In this document: piece after piece, positions 32,716 to 45,351 of the stretch
Layout of the letters: each line of letters opens with the position of its first letter
Position numbering within the stretch: the stretch's first letter is position 1
Assembly: GCA_963556195.1 (NCBI GenBank)
Contig: OY744531.1
Span: forward strand, 51,212,200 to 51,276,199
Direction: 5' to 3'
DNA length: 64,000 nucleotides
DNA from: Sepiola atlantica
Lineage: Eukaryota > Mollusca > Cephalopoda > Sepiida > Sepiolidae
Notes under the pieces: model-generated
Database searches by the model: none
What the model saw: the letters and a program-made list of their open reading frames with translations, nothing else
Told to the model about the DNA's origin: nothing
Translations under genes and position numbers: made by a program

Positions 32716-33327
32716 ATATATATTTGATTTGATTCATTGGTGATCTAAAATTAGGAAAGAATTTCAATAAATGATAACTCATCTCGTGTGTTCCGAATGA
32801 ACTCAAAACATAAAATAGTAGTTGAAATAACAAAAATATATAAAAGTTAAAATAAAATTAAATTTAAATTAAAAAATCAAGCGTTATATTTAATAGTTTT
32901 TTATTAAAGCAATTTAATTGCTACTTGTAAGCTCTCTGGAAAAATGTTAATTTTCGTTTCCCGTTTTTAGTCTTCTGTTTTCCCCTCATGTTGTATGTAT
33001 ATATATATATAATTTAATTCGGTAGTGATGACTTCCTAACCTAAGCCTTATCCAAAATTGCAAAATTTTAAAATAAATATTAACTCATCTAGCATGTTCC
33101 TGATAAACTCATATTTCTTAAATTAATATTTAACCATATTTTTTTTAATTAATGTGATTTCATATGACTATTCTACTCGTAACCTCTCTGGAAAAAAATG
33201 TTCATTCTCATTAATCCCTTCATACTAAACACTTGGTCTGAAGAAAGTCAGCTGGTTTACATGTACAGCTCAAATATGTCTGCAAATGTGTAGCCAAAAA
33301 TGTGTTCATAAATAAAAAAATATATAC

Positions 33328-33377
<50 letters not shown>

Positions 33378-33455
33378 GAGATACAGTGATGGTATGAACA
33401 TATAAAGCAATATATATTTTTTTAGTATGTATATGTATATTTATATATATAAGCA
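32716..33455. other. Unassigned AT-rich stretch
   Basis: No gene. (TA)n at 33328-33372. Confidence 0.4.
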
Positions 33456-33459
33456 AGTC

Positions 33460-33667
33460 AGAAACATGTCCATCGCATCAAGTCGCCATGCTGGAAGACC
33501 GAAGCTTTCTTAGGATGAGCTGTGTAAACATGACCATGCAGCCCTGGGGATTACAAACTTAGATCGTCGTGACCGCCGAGCCTGGAGTGGAAGACTTCAA
33601 TCAAGACTGACAGGCAGGCCGCACTCCCTTATAGAGGGCTAATCAAAGGCCTGTTCAAAATAAATCG
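33460..33667 (+). pseudogene. LINE C-terminal tail ending in (GAA)n
   Basis: The plus strand reads GRPKLS followed by DELCKHDHAALGITNLDRRD, then RRAWSGRLQSRLTGRPHS. GRPK near the start of the last segment, D-L-ALGI and W-R are features of LINE C-termini. It ends in an untranslated segment and (GAA)n at 33668-33702. Confidence 0.65.
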
Positions 33668-33703
33668 GATGAAGAAGAAGAAGAAGAAGAAGAAGAAGAA
33701 GAA
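33668..33703. repeat. (GAA)n microsatellite
   Basis: About 11 GAA units forming the tail of the LINE fragment. Confidence 0.9.
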
Positions 33704-33719
33704 AAAAAAACAAATATTT

Positions 33720-35693
33720 TCACAAAATTATCCAGTTTTTATTTAAAGTACACATTTCAGAAATATGTTAGGAGGCAAAATACCGAATTGTATTGAAACA
33801 TACCTCTTATCTGTAAAGTAAAGTTGGATTTACCCTATAACATTGACAGATATAGCTTTCTAACCAGAAGCTACATATAAAAAGGTGCTTCATCGGCGAT
33901 TGAGGTCAATTATTGGTACGTGTTTTCGAAAACAACAAATTATTCTCATTCAAATTTATCGACTTTTGTTTTTAATCTCATCAACAGTTTTATTCTTGAT
34001 TACTAATTTCGAAGAGGGGGTAAGAGTAATTAGCCCCAGTACTAAGTCTTCATCCTAAAGACTTTCTGTAAAGAAATAGGGAAGAAATCTAATTAAAGTA
34101 TTTTTTCGTATTACACCATGTGTTCGCACACTTCATATTAATCACTATCCATACTAGCGATTACATGGCTAATAAAAACATATACAAAGTTACATTTTTC
34201 GATTACAAATAATACAAAAAAATCTTCTTCCCCAAGACGTTCTTAGAATGTACACAACATTTCATTATTTGAAACACAAATTTCATAAATATTATGCACT
34301 ATTTTTCATAATCGTTGAAAATACATGAGTGCTTCGAGTTTCAGTATAATTACTGCCGTGTTTGTCATTCACCGATGGCAAGAGAAACTAAAATCAAATT
34401 TAAAATGCGCTATAAATATTTTATTCATTTTTTCCGTACTGTATAATCATATTCAATAATTGTGTATGCTAAAAAGCAGTTACGTTACATCTACTACAAG
34501 TATACATTTTTATTGCATATCAGAGAATATATCAACTCCCAGCATAGTTCATTTCCATTTAGCAGAGATTAAAGAGTCATTCAAAACAAGTATAAAATTA
34601 AACACAGTCTTTACAATAGGCGACGTCATTATGAAAATATCTGGTAAAATGAAATAAAAACAAATATAGAACACAATATCTCAATAAATATTTATCATCT
34701 TCATTATTTTTCTAATTGAATGCTGAACTTTTTTAAATACTACTTAGAAAATTTAGTATATTTAGAGAAAAAAATAATAATATAAAATAGTACCTTTATT
34801 TTAGTGTTTGTAGATAAAAAATATTTAAAATTCCGCCTTCGCTCCCCCCCAACAAAAACAAACAAAATCTCCTATGTGAAGATTTTCATCATTATATAAT
34901 GAAATAAAACGAACGCTTGAATATTCATTATTATTATTTATGGATTTAATACTTAAAGAACATGATGATCTATGAGGAGATTAACTTACATTCTATTTTT
35001 TAATCGCTGGCGACCATGTGTACGTTTTCAGCATCTTATATTCTCTTTTCAGCTTCTTAAGATAGATTTTAGGACGCTGAAAACGTACATACACCGGTTA
35101 TTCAATTTGAAACTTTAATATTGTATAATCAGACATATTGAATAGAGACTAATAAAATAAATAATAGATAAAATAAACTCGTAATTAAAATAAAAACAAC
35201 ATGAAATTAACAAATATAATTATAGTTTCAGAAGAATTTGGTTCAATTATTGACTTTACAGCACTTATAAACAGCAAAGAAAAGATTTTATTTCATTTTA
35301 TGCATAACTTGGACATTAATACGTATAGAAAGTTAAAATTTCGATTAAAAATACTTATATGGGTTTAGGGGTCGAAGCAGGAGTTTATTGTGTCCTCAAT
35401 TTTCCCTGCAATGAGTGCACATAGGTTCTGCTAGTTATATAATTTATTGTAACAAATCTTAAAGATGGTTTGAGGTGTATTTTTTCATAACTTACCACTT
35501 GGTTTTCAACATCAGACAAGTTTAACCAATTACCGGGCCATGCTTTTGTTGGAAACAAACCCACACCTCAAAAGCTGTGCTATGCAACTAAAGGACGCGT
35601 TATTAAATGACGGATTTGGAACTTTTTTTTCTTTGAGTGAGGGAACCGAAGTTTCGGGGTCTGGGCAATGCTCCACTTGATTAGGACTCGTAC

Positions 35694-35695
<2 letters not shown>
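33720..35695. other. Unassigned AT-rich stretch with one hairpin
   Basis: No gene found in about 2 kb. A hairpin at 35017-35095 has TGTACGTTTTCAGC inverted as GCTGAAAACGTACA. A 65-codon frame at 34460-34657 has no recognisable domain. Confidence 0.4.
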
Positions 35696-35730
<35 letters not shown>

Positions 35731-35960
35731 ATAAAATATGTATATATATATATGTATAGTATAATATGTACAGGTTTATGTGTAGATGTACAGATGTAAA
35801 ATGTGTGTGTATATATACAAGATGTAATATATATATAATGTATGTATACATATATATTTATGTATAGATATAGATATATATGTGTATATATATATATGTA
35901 TAGATATATAATATGTATGTATGTATGTATAGATATAAAATGTATATTATTTGTATATGT
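35696..35960. repeat. Mixed TA/TG-rich simple sequence
   Basis: TATATATG, TGTGTATA and GTAT runs; a 130-codon Tyr/Ile-rich minus-strand frame is produced by it. Confidence 0.85.
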
Positions 35961-35971
35961 GCATATATCCA

Positions 35972-36340
35972 AGTAGTGTAGCGGTTACAGGCGTGGACTG
36001 CAGGTTCAATTATTGTCATGGCTACTGCATCACTATCACTAATTCCCTTGGGAAAGGTATTAATCCATATTATCCCCCAGCTATGGATTAAATGGTAAGC
36101 TAGACTAGACTCTCAAGCCTTGGTTGTGCAATTGGTCTCAGAGAAGGAAAACTCCGAAATAACATCACTCTTACTCTGCTTATTCCGACATTGTTTCCAG
36201 ACGTTCTGGACATCTTGCCATGGAACTCAAGCAATGTCGGTTCATAAGAGGTCTGATTAGTGATTGTGCAACTCTTGTTTTACTACAGACTCTCTATGTA
36301 AGAGAGTATCCATTGTCTCTTAAGACTGAAAGGAGGCCAA
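35972..36340 (+). mobile_element. tRNA-headed SINE
   Basis: A box AGTGTAGCGGTTACAGG (35974) and B box GGTTCAATTATTG (36003) lie close together in the first 45 bp. The body reads CCCTTGGGAAAGGTATTAAT, TTGTGCAATTGGTCTC and ACATTGTTTCCAGACG. The A-B gap is shorter than in a tRNA. Ends at (TA)n near 36343. Confidence 0.6.
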
Positions 36341-36662
36341 TAATATATATATATATATATATGTACTAGCTCTACTTAACCAGTGTTGACTAGGAGTACA
36401 CGAAAAATCACTCAGAAACAGAAATTAATTTTGGTGACTTTACTTTTTGATGAACTCAAGGGAGATAACTCGGTATAATTGAATATGATAAATCTTTCTC
36501 AGTCGGTATAAGTATTAAAAAAAACTGAAGCGAAATAAAATATATTTGTGCCAATAAAATAGTGGAAGGAAAACACGAAAGAATAGGCTACGCCAAATAT
36601 ATGTCGATATTTCAGACGGATTGCTATTTGGGCTTGACTTTTAAAATCCGACAACATAACTT

Positions 36663-36663
<1 letters not shown>

Positions 36664-36749
<86 letters not shown>

Positions 36750-36768
36750 GGTGTGTGTGTGCGTGTGT
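36664..36768. repeat. (TA)n(TG)n microsatellite
   Basis: About 36 TA units then TG-rich repeats. Confidence 0.95.
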
Positions 36769-36769
36769 A

Positions 36770-37800
36770 ATATTGTTTTAGGCTCAATATTGTACCTTGG
36801 TTTCCAATGACTACTACTTACAACTTATGTCTGATGAACGTGATTGATGCTATTAATGTTGATGGGAATGATAAGTATGATAACGATCATGAAAACAAAA
36901 CTCTTTTTGTAGATTTTTAGTTACAAAATGGTTTTAATTCTCTTTCTTCGCAACATTTTTCCATTTCTGTTTTTCTAAAAAAACAAAAACAAAAAAGACA
37001 ATGTTTCACTCTTTCATTTCTATTCCGTACCCACAATTATAAAAATGAAATAAAAATTGTGAAAATACAAAAAAATAAAATACATAAAGGAAAATAATGC
37101 TGCTCCTACTTCTTACAATGAAATTTGTGTTGCTCTTGCTGCTGCTGCTACTGTTGTCATCCTCGTCACCACTGCAATCATCGCCATGGCTGTTGCCGCT
37201 GCTGAACCTTTTGCGATCTTCTTCATCGTTGCAACTGTTTTTTTTTGTATCGTCAATTGTCTTCAGTCGTTGCTGCTGCTTTTTTAAAATATTATTTTAT
37301 TGTTTTATTCCAATTTGAAAGCAAAAAAATGTTTGATTGATGATTAAGAGCAGATAACTCTGTATATGTTCAAGGGTTTTTGTTTGTTTTATTATTATTA
37401 TTAATGAACGCCATCTTTATTGAATGATCACATCAGTTGTTTGAAGAGATGACCATTATAAAATTGACTCTCTTTCTTAAATGTAAATAAATGCTACTCT
37501 TCCTTTCTCTTTTTCTCTTGTAAATTAAAACTTAATTTCCGGCTTGTTTAGATTTGATTATGTATTTATTACTATTATTGATGGGTAAAACCTTTTTCCG
37601 GCTTCACTAAAGGAATAAAAAGATGAATATTTATAAAGGCTATGTTTCCTGTAATGATACATAACTCCTTGTTTCGAAACTCATTACAAGACAGACTAAT
37701 GGTTCTATAGTTATAGTGACGACATGCATTCTTTATTTTATTATATATATTACAGACTTTCAGTTGATGTTTTAGCTTTTCTAGGGACACCTGCATGAGA
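36770..37800. other. Unassigned stretch
   Basis: No gene recognised. A CTG/CTC trinucleotide-rich patch at 37097-37300 produces a Leu/Ser-rich frame with no domain. Confidence 0.4.
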
Positions 37801-37808
37801 AAACACAC

Positions 37809-37848
<40 letters not shown>
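37809..37848. repeat. (TA)n microsatellite
   Basis: About 20 TA units. Confidence 0.95.
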
Positions 37849-37851
<3 letters not shown>

Positions 37852-38262
37852 TATTTTCAAATTACATTAAAAAAGATTATACACAAATGTATTAAAATTG
37901 TTTACAGCTGTTTCGAGACAATGTTTATTTTTAACCATATAATGCAACAAAACATTTGTTCAAACATTGTCTGCCATCAATACGGTATTTCGTATGTACC
38001 CAGAAAAAGAGAGCAACAATTTTTGAAAAATAAGTTCATTCTCCACCAAAACAAAATCACAAGAATACATCGATTGTCAAATACCTCAGGAATATGTGAA
38101 AATATTTTCACATGAAAGTGAATATTTTGAAATTCATGAGAACGACGAGGGATTCAGCCGGTTTGTAATTCAAAAAACTACCAGTCATCACCTTTTGACA
38201 TTACTCCTTTTCAAGGGGGATAAATAAGAATTTTAAAAAGATTTTTCGATATTATTGTCCTG

Positions 38263-38306
<44 letters not shown>

Positions 38307-38307
38307 G

Positions 38308-38338
<31 letters not shown>

Positions 38339-38357
38339 TATATATATATATATATAT

Positions 38358-38404
<47 letters not shown>

Positions 38405-38424
38405 GTATATATATATATATATAT
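38263..38424. repeat. Interrupted (TA)n array
   Basis: About 160 bp of TA with regular TG or CA interruptions; Tyr/Ile frames on both strands are artefacts. Confidence 0.95.
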
Positions 38425-38560
38425 AGTCATCCACATACAGACTGTTTCGCTGTATCACAGCTCTTCAGTGTAGCTAGACCAGCTAGTGCCTCATTAGCCG
38501 GAATTAAAACTCGACCGTCGAGCTGACAGTTGGCGCCTCTATCTCTATCATACGACATTG
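38425..38560 (-). mobile_element. SINE copy 1 of a close pair
   Basis: The reverse complement of TAGTCATCCACATACAGACT and AGCTCTTCAGTGTAGCTAG is the tail type of the tRNA-SINEs; the head region (GTCAGCTCGACGG, GAGTTTTAATTCC) is tRNA-like but decayed. Confidence 0.6.
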
Positions 38561-38702
38561 ACTGAATGTAAGTGATATCTCAATGTAAACATTGTCAAGT
38601 GCCGGGAGCTCGAATTAGTTTTACCCAATGAGATATGCCTTAAAGCTTATGGCAGTTGGCGATATCCTTACAAATAAGCTCTACCCAAGAAAGGGAACTT
38701 TA

Positions 38703-38852
38703 TATAGTCATCCACATAAGACTGTTTTGCTGTATCACAGCTCTTCAGTGCGACTAGACCAGCTAGTGCCTCAAGCCTAGATTGAAACTCAACCGTTGAG
38801 CTGACAGTCGACGCCTCTACCTTTGTGCTATCATACGACACTGAGGGAAAAT
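38703..38852 (-). mobile_element. SINE copy 2 of a close pair
   Basis: Nearly the same sequence as 38425-38560, 145 bp downstream and in the same orientation (TAGTCATCCACATAAGACTG, GCTCTTCAGTGCGACTAGAC). Suggests a local tandem duplication of the SINE. Confidence 0.6.
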
Positions 38853-38979
38853 ACATTTCCGAGAAATATTAAATGGTTAGTGTATAGGAAAAAAACTAAT
38901 TTAACTATTGACACAGTCACATGTTTAAAAAGTTAATCAACTCAGTCTGTTTTCTTGCTTATCTCATTCCTTACACTAA

Positions 38980-39018
<39 letters not shown>

Positions 39019-39312
39019 CATGGCATTGATATAAATTTCACAGATCAAGGAAAAATCTGTCTTTGCTAGCCCATGACTAAAATATCAGCAGAATTTGCAG
39101 GTAGAAATACAGAATTGGTAAAAATGATGAAGATTAAAATTGTGCATAGAATCGAAATATCGTCAGAGATTCACACAACATGCGGGCCGCCATTTTCCGG
39201 GGAGACAGACATAAACAGCCTGAAGAGAGTTCAGTAAAGAGGCCTTTTACAGGTCCCCTTTGTTAGGATATTAAACCGGCGGTACCGATGTTGTTCTGAT
39301 CTTCTGTAATAC

Positions 39313-39349
<37 letters not shown>

Positions 39350-39432
39350 CATAATACATATAATTTCTGTTTCAACTTACATAAGAATCACTAAAATGGC
39401 TTGTGAGTTATAGTAAGAGTCTAACTAAATTC

Positions 39433-39464
<32 letters not shown>

Positions 39465-40270
39465 AAGGATTCGATGCACCTTCAAAGAATATTGCCGTCT
39501 TATCCACTGTCACCCATTTCTAGTCCAGGTCTTCGTAGGTGGCTGTTTTACCAGTTCCAGATCGGCAATGTGGAATACATTTCCACTTCTCCATCGCCAT
39601 AGGACTTTTAGTATGTTTGGGTGATAGATGAGATGGCAAAGAGATATCTCTACATCATTGCATTATAGTTTTAAACAGTTTTATAACATGATTACCACTC
39701 TCTGAGCCCCTATGATTATAACCTAGTGACGTAATCAGTTTAGTTGCAGGTTTTACATACGATTTTTCTCCTCCTAGATGGGTTGCAAAGACTTATCGAT
39801 TCTGGTTTTGAAATCAATGTGGTTTTTGCTTCTAGAAAAACATTAATCCAAGACTAATGAGCTGTCTGCTCGGAAGAAAGTGGTTTTGATATGCCAGTAA
39901 CCCACCTTTCACTCATTCTCCTTCCTGTCTGTTCTAAATATTTGAACCACAAGAAGGCCAGGAGCTGGATTTAATTGTCAGAGGCTCTTTGATACGCTTA
40001 TCGTTTGGGATATTTAAACAGCTGAGAAGATCTTATCTGAATAATAACATTGTTGGAAACCAATAAATGTATATATAGAGAGAGATGGTGGCAATCATTC
40101 GTTTTCAATCACAACTTTCTTCCCTTCTATTCCTCTGCTACCAAATCTAATCTTATGCCAATGAAGCAAAAACCATATCTGGGAATTTTCTCAATTTTTC
40201 TTAATTTGATCCAATCTTTCTTGAATTCCACATCATTTGTTTTGAGCAGAAGGAGTCTAAAAATAGACTC
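38853..40270. other. Unassigned stretch
   Basis: No gene. Contains (TA)n at 38979-39014 and 39314-39345 and (GAT)n at 39433-39462. The GC-richer part at 39465-39610, just after (GAT)n, could be a repeat end but was not matched to anything else here. Confidence 0.4.
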
Positions 40271-40272
40271 TT

Positions 40273-40273
<1 letters not shown>

Positions 40274-40321
<48 letters not shown>
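40274..40321. repeat. (TA)n microsatellite
   Basis: About 24 TA units. Confidence 0.95.
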
Positions 40322-40323
<2 letters not shown>

Positions 40324-40554
40324 TAAGGTAATTTATAGAAGACAATACAATGCAGAGGTGTAACGGATAAACATGAACTGAAGTAAATTAAGCCATTTAC
40401 GACTCATCAGCGTGGCGTAAATGACGAAACACGTGTTCATAGATAATCAAAATTTTTAAAATATATACGTCGTTCCCCCATCTTGGGGCATCACATTACT
40501 GAAGAGAAAATTATTACTGACCAGCATTAAGGTAAAAATGCTCTTTCATATAAA

Positions 40555-41045
40555 TAATTGAATTCTGTTGTCACATTTGGGCTAGTGAATCTCTGTCCTA
40601 TTTGAGGGTTCTTGATAAGGTGCAAAAACGTATCTGTAATTTGATTGGCCCCATCCTTTCTTCTTCTCTGCTCCCTCTCTCTCACAGACGTGATGTTGCT
40701 AGTCTCAGTCTTTTCTATAAATACTATTATGGCATGTATTTTTAAGAATTGTGTGATCTATTCACAGCTTCTTTTGTTCCAGCTTGTTTGACTCGTTGGT
40801 CTAGTGGTCTCCATCAATTCGCTGTTTTGATACCTCATTGTAATACAGCCTCCTATTCCAGTAGATTAGTTCCAAGAACTGCAGGCTTGTGTAACTCTCT
40901 TCCTGCTGACTGATTGTCTCCTACTTATAGGCTTGGTGTTTTCAAAAATTAGGCCAATAGGCATTTCCTGTCTTTGCAATGATCATATTTCTTTTTGTTA
41001 GCTCCTTACATAAAGTAGCTTCATGCCTTGTCTGGAGCGATTTTC
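40555..41045 (+). pseudogene. LINE ORF2 C-terminal fragment
   Basis: Close relative of 20040-20560: SCHIWASESLSYLRVLDK-type start, VQKRICNLIGP, a DVMLLVSVF-type frame-shifted DVASLSL block, a RTAGLCNSLPAD block and the same untranslated tail with GCCTTGTCTGGAGCGATTTT. Decayed by point changes and small indels. Confidence 0.75.
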
Positions 41046-41049
41046 ATTA

Positions 41050-41565
41050 AAAAAAAAATTCATTCAAAATCGCAAAACAAAAATAAACAAATAAATGACA
41101 TATCTCTCTCTCTCTCTCTCACTGTGTGTTGATTCAACCACTCTCTAATCGTTTTGAATGTCTTCATGAGTATTTAGTGAAAGAGTGACTCTCTTTTCAA
41201 GTAACTTACATTGTTCGTACCCGTAAATTAGACTTCAAAATAATAGGTCTCTTTACGCCTGTATTATCCATAAGGTTAATATAAAAATTAAGAGACTTAT
41301 TATTTTTAGTTCTACAAGAAGAATTTCTTAACGAATGAAATTAAAGTGGAACAAGTAGTGGTAGTCAAGTATATATCTATCAGTTAACCATCAGCTAACC
41401 ATCAGCGAACCAACTTATCTTCATGATAACTTAGTTATCCACTTACGTTCCTACCTTTTGTGACCTAACGGATCACGAGTTCGTCGAGTATGAAAATAAA
41501 TATTGACTTCTCTCTGAATTTACAAGTTATATACCATTCGCAACTTAATTAGCAAATTGTTTAAA
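41050..41565. other. Unassigned stretch
   Basis: No gene; short (CT)n near 41105. Confidence 0.4.
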
Positions 41566-41569
41566 TTTC

Positions 41570-41985
41570 ATTATTTATCCACTCATAATATAAGAGGCAC
41601 TTTCTCTGTGTGCGTGTTTGTCCGTAAGCCACAATTTTTTAAAGAAATATCTCAACTTCTTTTAGAAATGGAAAATATTGCATTAATACTGAATAATACA
41701 TTTCCAACAAATAACGCGGACGCCATGACTGGAAATCGAAACCGAAACTTTGAGATCTTCAGTCTGATGTTCTACGAACTGAACTATTTAGATGTTCTTA
41801 TAAATATATCTTAAAACATTACCGTAACAAATTAATAATAGCTTTGACATGATGTCATAGATTTATGATTCAAGTCATGTTTCAAAACATGAATTCAAAC
41901 ATAAGCGATCATAAAATAAATAAATAAATAAATGAATGGTTAAACATTATCAATAACGTTGGAAATTCTTTTAATAGTCCAAACC
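41570..41985 (+). repeat. Dispersed repeat 'A', Helitron-like start
   Basis: Matches 15725-16145 throughout: CATAATATAAGAGGCACTTTC, GAAATGGAAAATATTGC, ATGACTGGAAATCGAAACC and GTTGGAAATTCTTTTAATAG. The following (TA)n and ACTAGACAA...GAGGGTCT segment also matches the DNA after the 15.7-kb copy. Confidence 0.7.
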
Positions 41986-41991
41986 CCTTTT

Positions 41992-41993
<2 letters not shown>

Positions 41994-42029
<36 letters not shown>

Positions 42030-42131
42030 TAGACAAACTGTGTAGGCCCAGAGGGTCTTGTGAATATATTAATACGCAAGTGCTGTATGTCTCCCTACCT
42101 ACCTACCTACCTACCTACCTACCTACCTATC
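41994..42131. repeat. (TA)n, shared segment and (CTAC)n
   Basis: TA array at 41994-42028, then CTAGACAAACTGTGTAGGCC and GAGGGTCTTGTG (compare 16187-16220), then about nine CTAC units at 42095-42130. Confidence 0.8.
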
Positions 42132-42788
42132 TATGTCTTTCATACTCTCTATCTATGTAAAGCAAAGTACTACCTAGAGATTTTTATGCAATTTTCAAAA
42201 TAGATTACACGTGGAAACAATCATGTTAAAAAATATAGCTCCCCCATAACTAGAGGAAAACAAACATGGTGAAATCTAAAAAAATGCTAATTGAGAATGA
42301 TTTCAAAATGAAAGCTGCTTCAAATTAGCACTAGAATCAAATCGTAATAATGAAGAAAACATGAAATAGTTCATCAAAACATGCATATCGTACATATCAG
42401 TAGTTTAAATTATCCGAATAATACTAATTATGAATCCTCATCTCACAACTTCAGACAACAGGATATATTTGTATTATGCATTTAAGTTTATATTCGTTGG
42501 TTAGGATACAAACTAAAGCAAATCATCTACGGAGAGCGTATTTTCGATGTTTGATCTGTATCACATTGAAGAGGAAAAGGGGTTGTTTCAAATTTTGTTC
42601 TCTTCTTTTTCACGGATGCGTTCGAATATGATCACTTACTATTTTAAATCCATTCACTATTTCACTCATTTACTCTGCAGCATATATGTTATCATATCCT
42701 ATTTGAAAGGTAATCTTCCCAATCAAGAAACAAAAACCCTGACGTACTTTACATATGTCTTTTCAGTTCAAACTTGTAACAATTACAG

Positions 42789-42789
<1 letters not shown>
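42132..42789. other. Unassigned stretch
   Basis: No gene recognised; a 101-codon plus-strand frame at 42547-42852 runs into the (GA)n repeat and has no recognisable domain. Confidence 0.4.

Positions 42790-42833
<44 letters not shown>
42790..42833. repeat. (GA)n microsatellite
   Basis: About 21 GA units. Confidence 0.95.
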
Positions 42834-42837
<4 letters not shown>

Positions 42838-42991
42838 AACTATAACAGTTAGCGCAGGCAACCCTCTTCTCAATCCTAGTATAATTAACTTATATTTTTT
42901 GTTTCTTCCACTTGTCTCCATGTCAAAACATATTACCGGGCTCATTGCACATGCCACTTACATTTCGAAAGTGTTATTTAGTAAGAATTTA

Positions 42992-43061
42992 TTTAGTAAG
43001 AAAGGATGTCTTCAGTACGTTCTCATATGAGAACGTACTGAAGACATCCTTTCTTACTAAA
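42992..43061. repeat. Perfect 70-bp palindrome
   Basis: TTTAGTAAGAAAGGATGTCT then TCAGTACGTTCTCAT is followed immediately by its exact inverse, with no loop (centre CATATG at 43024-43029). Confidence 0.9.
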
Positions 43062-43379
43062 TTTCACAACTCCTGACTTATTTAAAACAGCAAAGTCAAG
43101 GCTCAATGAAGAATCAAGAAATCAAAAAGAATCACATTAAAAACTACATATCAAGAATAAACTGAAAAATTGAGATGTGGTGGAAAGAAGGGTCATCTTT
43201 TCAAAATAACTTTTGGGGAGGCACTTATACGACATGTTATTTGAAATTTAAACGTTTTTAGTTAACACTGTTTTGGAAAATATATCTGCAAATATCTTCA
43301 AAGGGTCCAGCTTTTCAGTATTTTTCATGTATAGGTGACAAAAATGATAAGAAATAAACAAAATAATAAACTAATTGGA

Positions 43380-44340
<961 letters not shown>

Positions 44341-44358
44341 TTTAGTAAATTGAGAGTA

Positions 44359-44739
44359 TTGATTTACTCCTCTCCAGGAGTTAGAATCAAGGCCAGTTTT
44401 TATCTTACTCCCACAAGTAAGATGTGACCCAAGGTCGGGTCGGGAAAGTGGGGTTTGAAAAGCCAGCGCCCGAGAGGTGAGCACTCTGGCCATTAAAAAT
44501 TGCCTGGGCAGCCCCGTCGGCATTCCCCAGTAGGGGCGCCTCAGGCAGTAAGCAATAAACATACTCCTCCCCAAAGAGGGGAGGCGAAGCCTGGGAGGGT
44601 GGACCTCCTAGAACTGCACAGGACAGACCCATAGACCAGCGTAAATCAAGACCCGAAGGCCAAGACAATACCAGTCTATGGGGTGCAGTATCCATCGGAA
44701 CAGATACTACACTTTGATCTTAGCCAAAAGGCCAAGAAT
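44359..44739 (-). mobile_element. U2-snRNA-headed SINE, family 1 (best preserved)
   Basis: On the minus strand it begins TTCTTGGCCTTTTGGCTAAG then ATCAAAGTGTAGTATCTGTTC (plus 44698-44739), matching U2 snRNA from about nt 6 to 46 with one difference; the branch-site-pairing GTAGTA is kept. It then leaves U2 (CGATGGATACTGCACCCC) and continues with a GC-rich body containing two strong stem-loops (CTCCCCTCTTTGGGGAG; GCGCCCC...GGGGCTGC) and a segment TGGCCAGAGTGC...GGCTTTTCAAACCCC that could be tRNA-like. It is flanked by an 11-bp duplication, AATTGAGAGTA (44348-44358 and 44740-44750), so it was retroposed. It is not a working U2 gene: only the first quarter of U2 is present. Confidence 0.85.
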
Positions 44740-45014
44740 AATTGAGAGTAGGGGTAGAGGGAACAATCCAAAATGCGAGATAGCAAGGTAGGGTGGTGTT
44801 CAGGTTGGAGAGGGAGAGGGGTTTGTGCATAGACGGATAGTGGAGGATATTTTTGGTGATGTTTAGATGCAAGATAATGGATGAATTCCTCAGTACTTTT
44901 ACTACATACATGGCATATCTTTAAATCTTTATTAATTAATTTAAAACAGAGCGTCGTCGTCACTGTCTGCTATGATCGAAAGAGGTACAACAGGAATTGA
45001 ACTGCATCCTCAAT

Positions 45015-45240
45015 GGTGGTTTGGTAGTTTTGTTTTACGGCATATCAACCCTTTTTGGGTTATTTAATGCCGAATCTGGTCATTATAGTAAAAGTTTTTA
45101 TGTTTCAAGTTTTTTATATCTTCAAATGTTTAATCATCGTTTTTGGTTTGGTAGTTTTGTTTTACGGCATATCAACCCTTTTTGGGTTATTTAATGCCGA
45201 ATCTGGTCATTATAGTAAAAGATTTATGCTTCAAGTTCTA
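45015..45240 (+). repeat. Two-copy tandem repeat (about 130 bp)
   Basis: GGTTTGGTAGTTTTGTTTTA, GGCATATCAACCCTTTTTGG and TTTAATGCCGAATCTGGTC occur at 45020 and again at 45148. Related units, more diverged, occur at 55015-55090 (plus) and 46995-47060 (minus). Confidence 0.9.
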
Positions 45241-45324
45241 AAAATAAAATAAAAAAGGGGAGGGAGAAAGGGAGAGGGGCTGTTGTTTTTGTTTTTGGTT
45301 TTGTAGAACATAATTAAGTTTTAC

Positions 45325-45351
45325 AAAAAAAAAAAAAAAAAAAAAAAAAAA
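45325..45351. repeat. Poly(A) run
   Basis: 27 consecutive A. I could not identify a retroposed gene upstream of it. Confidence 0.9.

Noticed and set aside
37097..37318. Possible secreted peptide (Leu-rich start)
   Set aside because: The Leu/Ser composition comes from CTG/CTC-type trinucleotide bias; no cleavage-site pattern or downstream domain.
44698..44739. A working U2 snRNA gene
   Set aside because: Only about the first 40 nt of U2 are present; the Sm site and 3' stem-loops are absent, and the element has a retroposed structure with target duplications.
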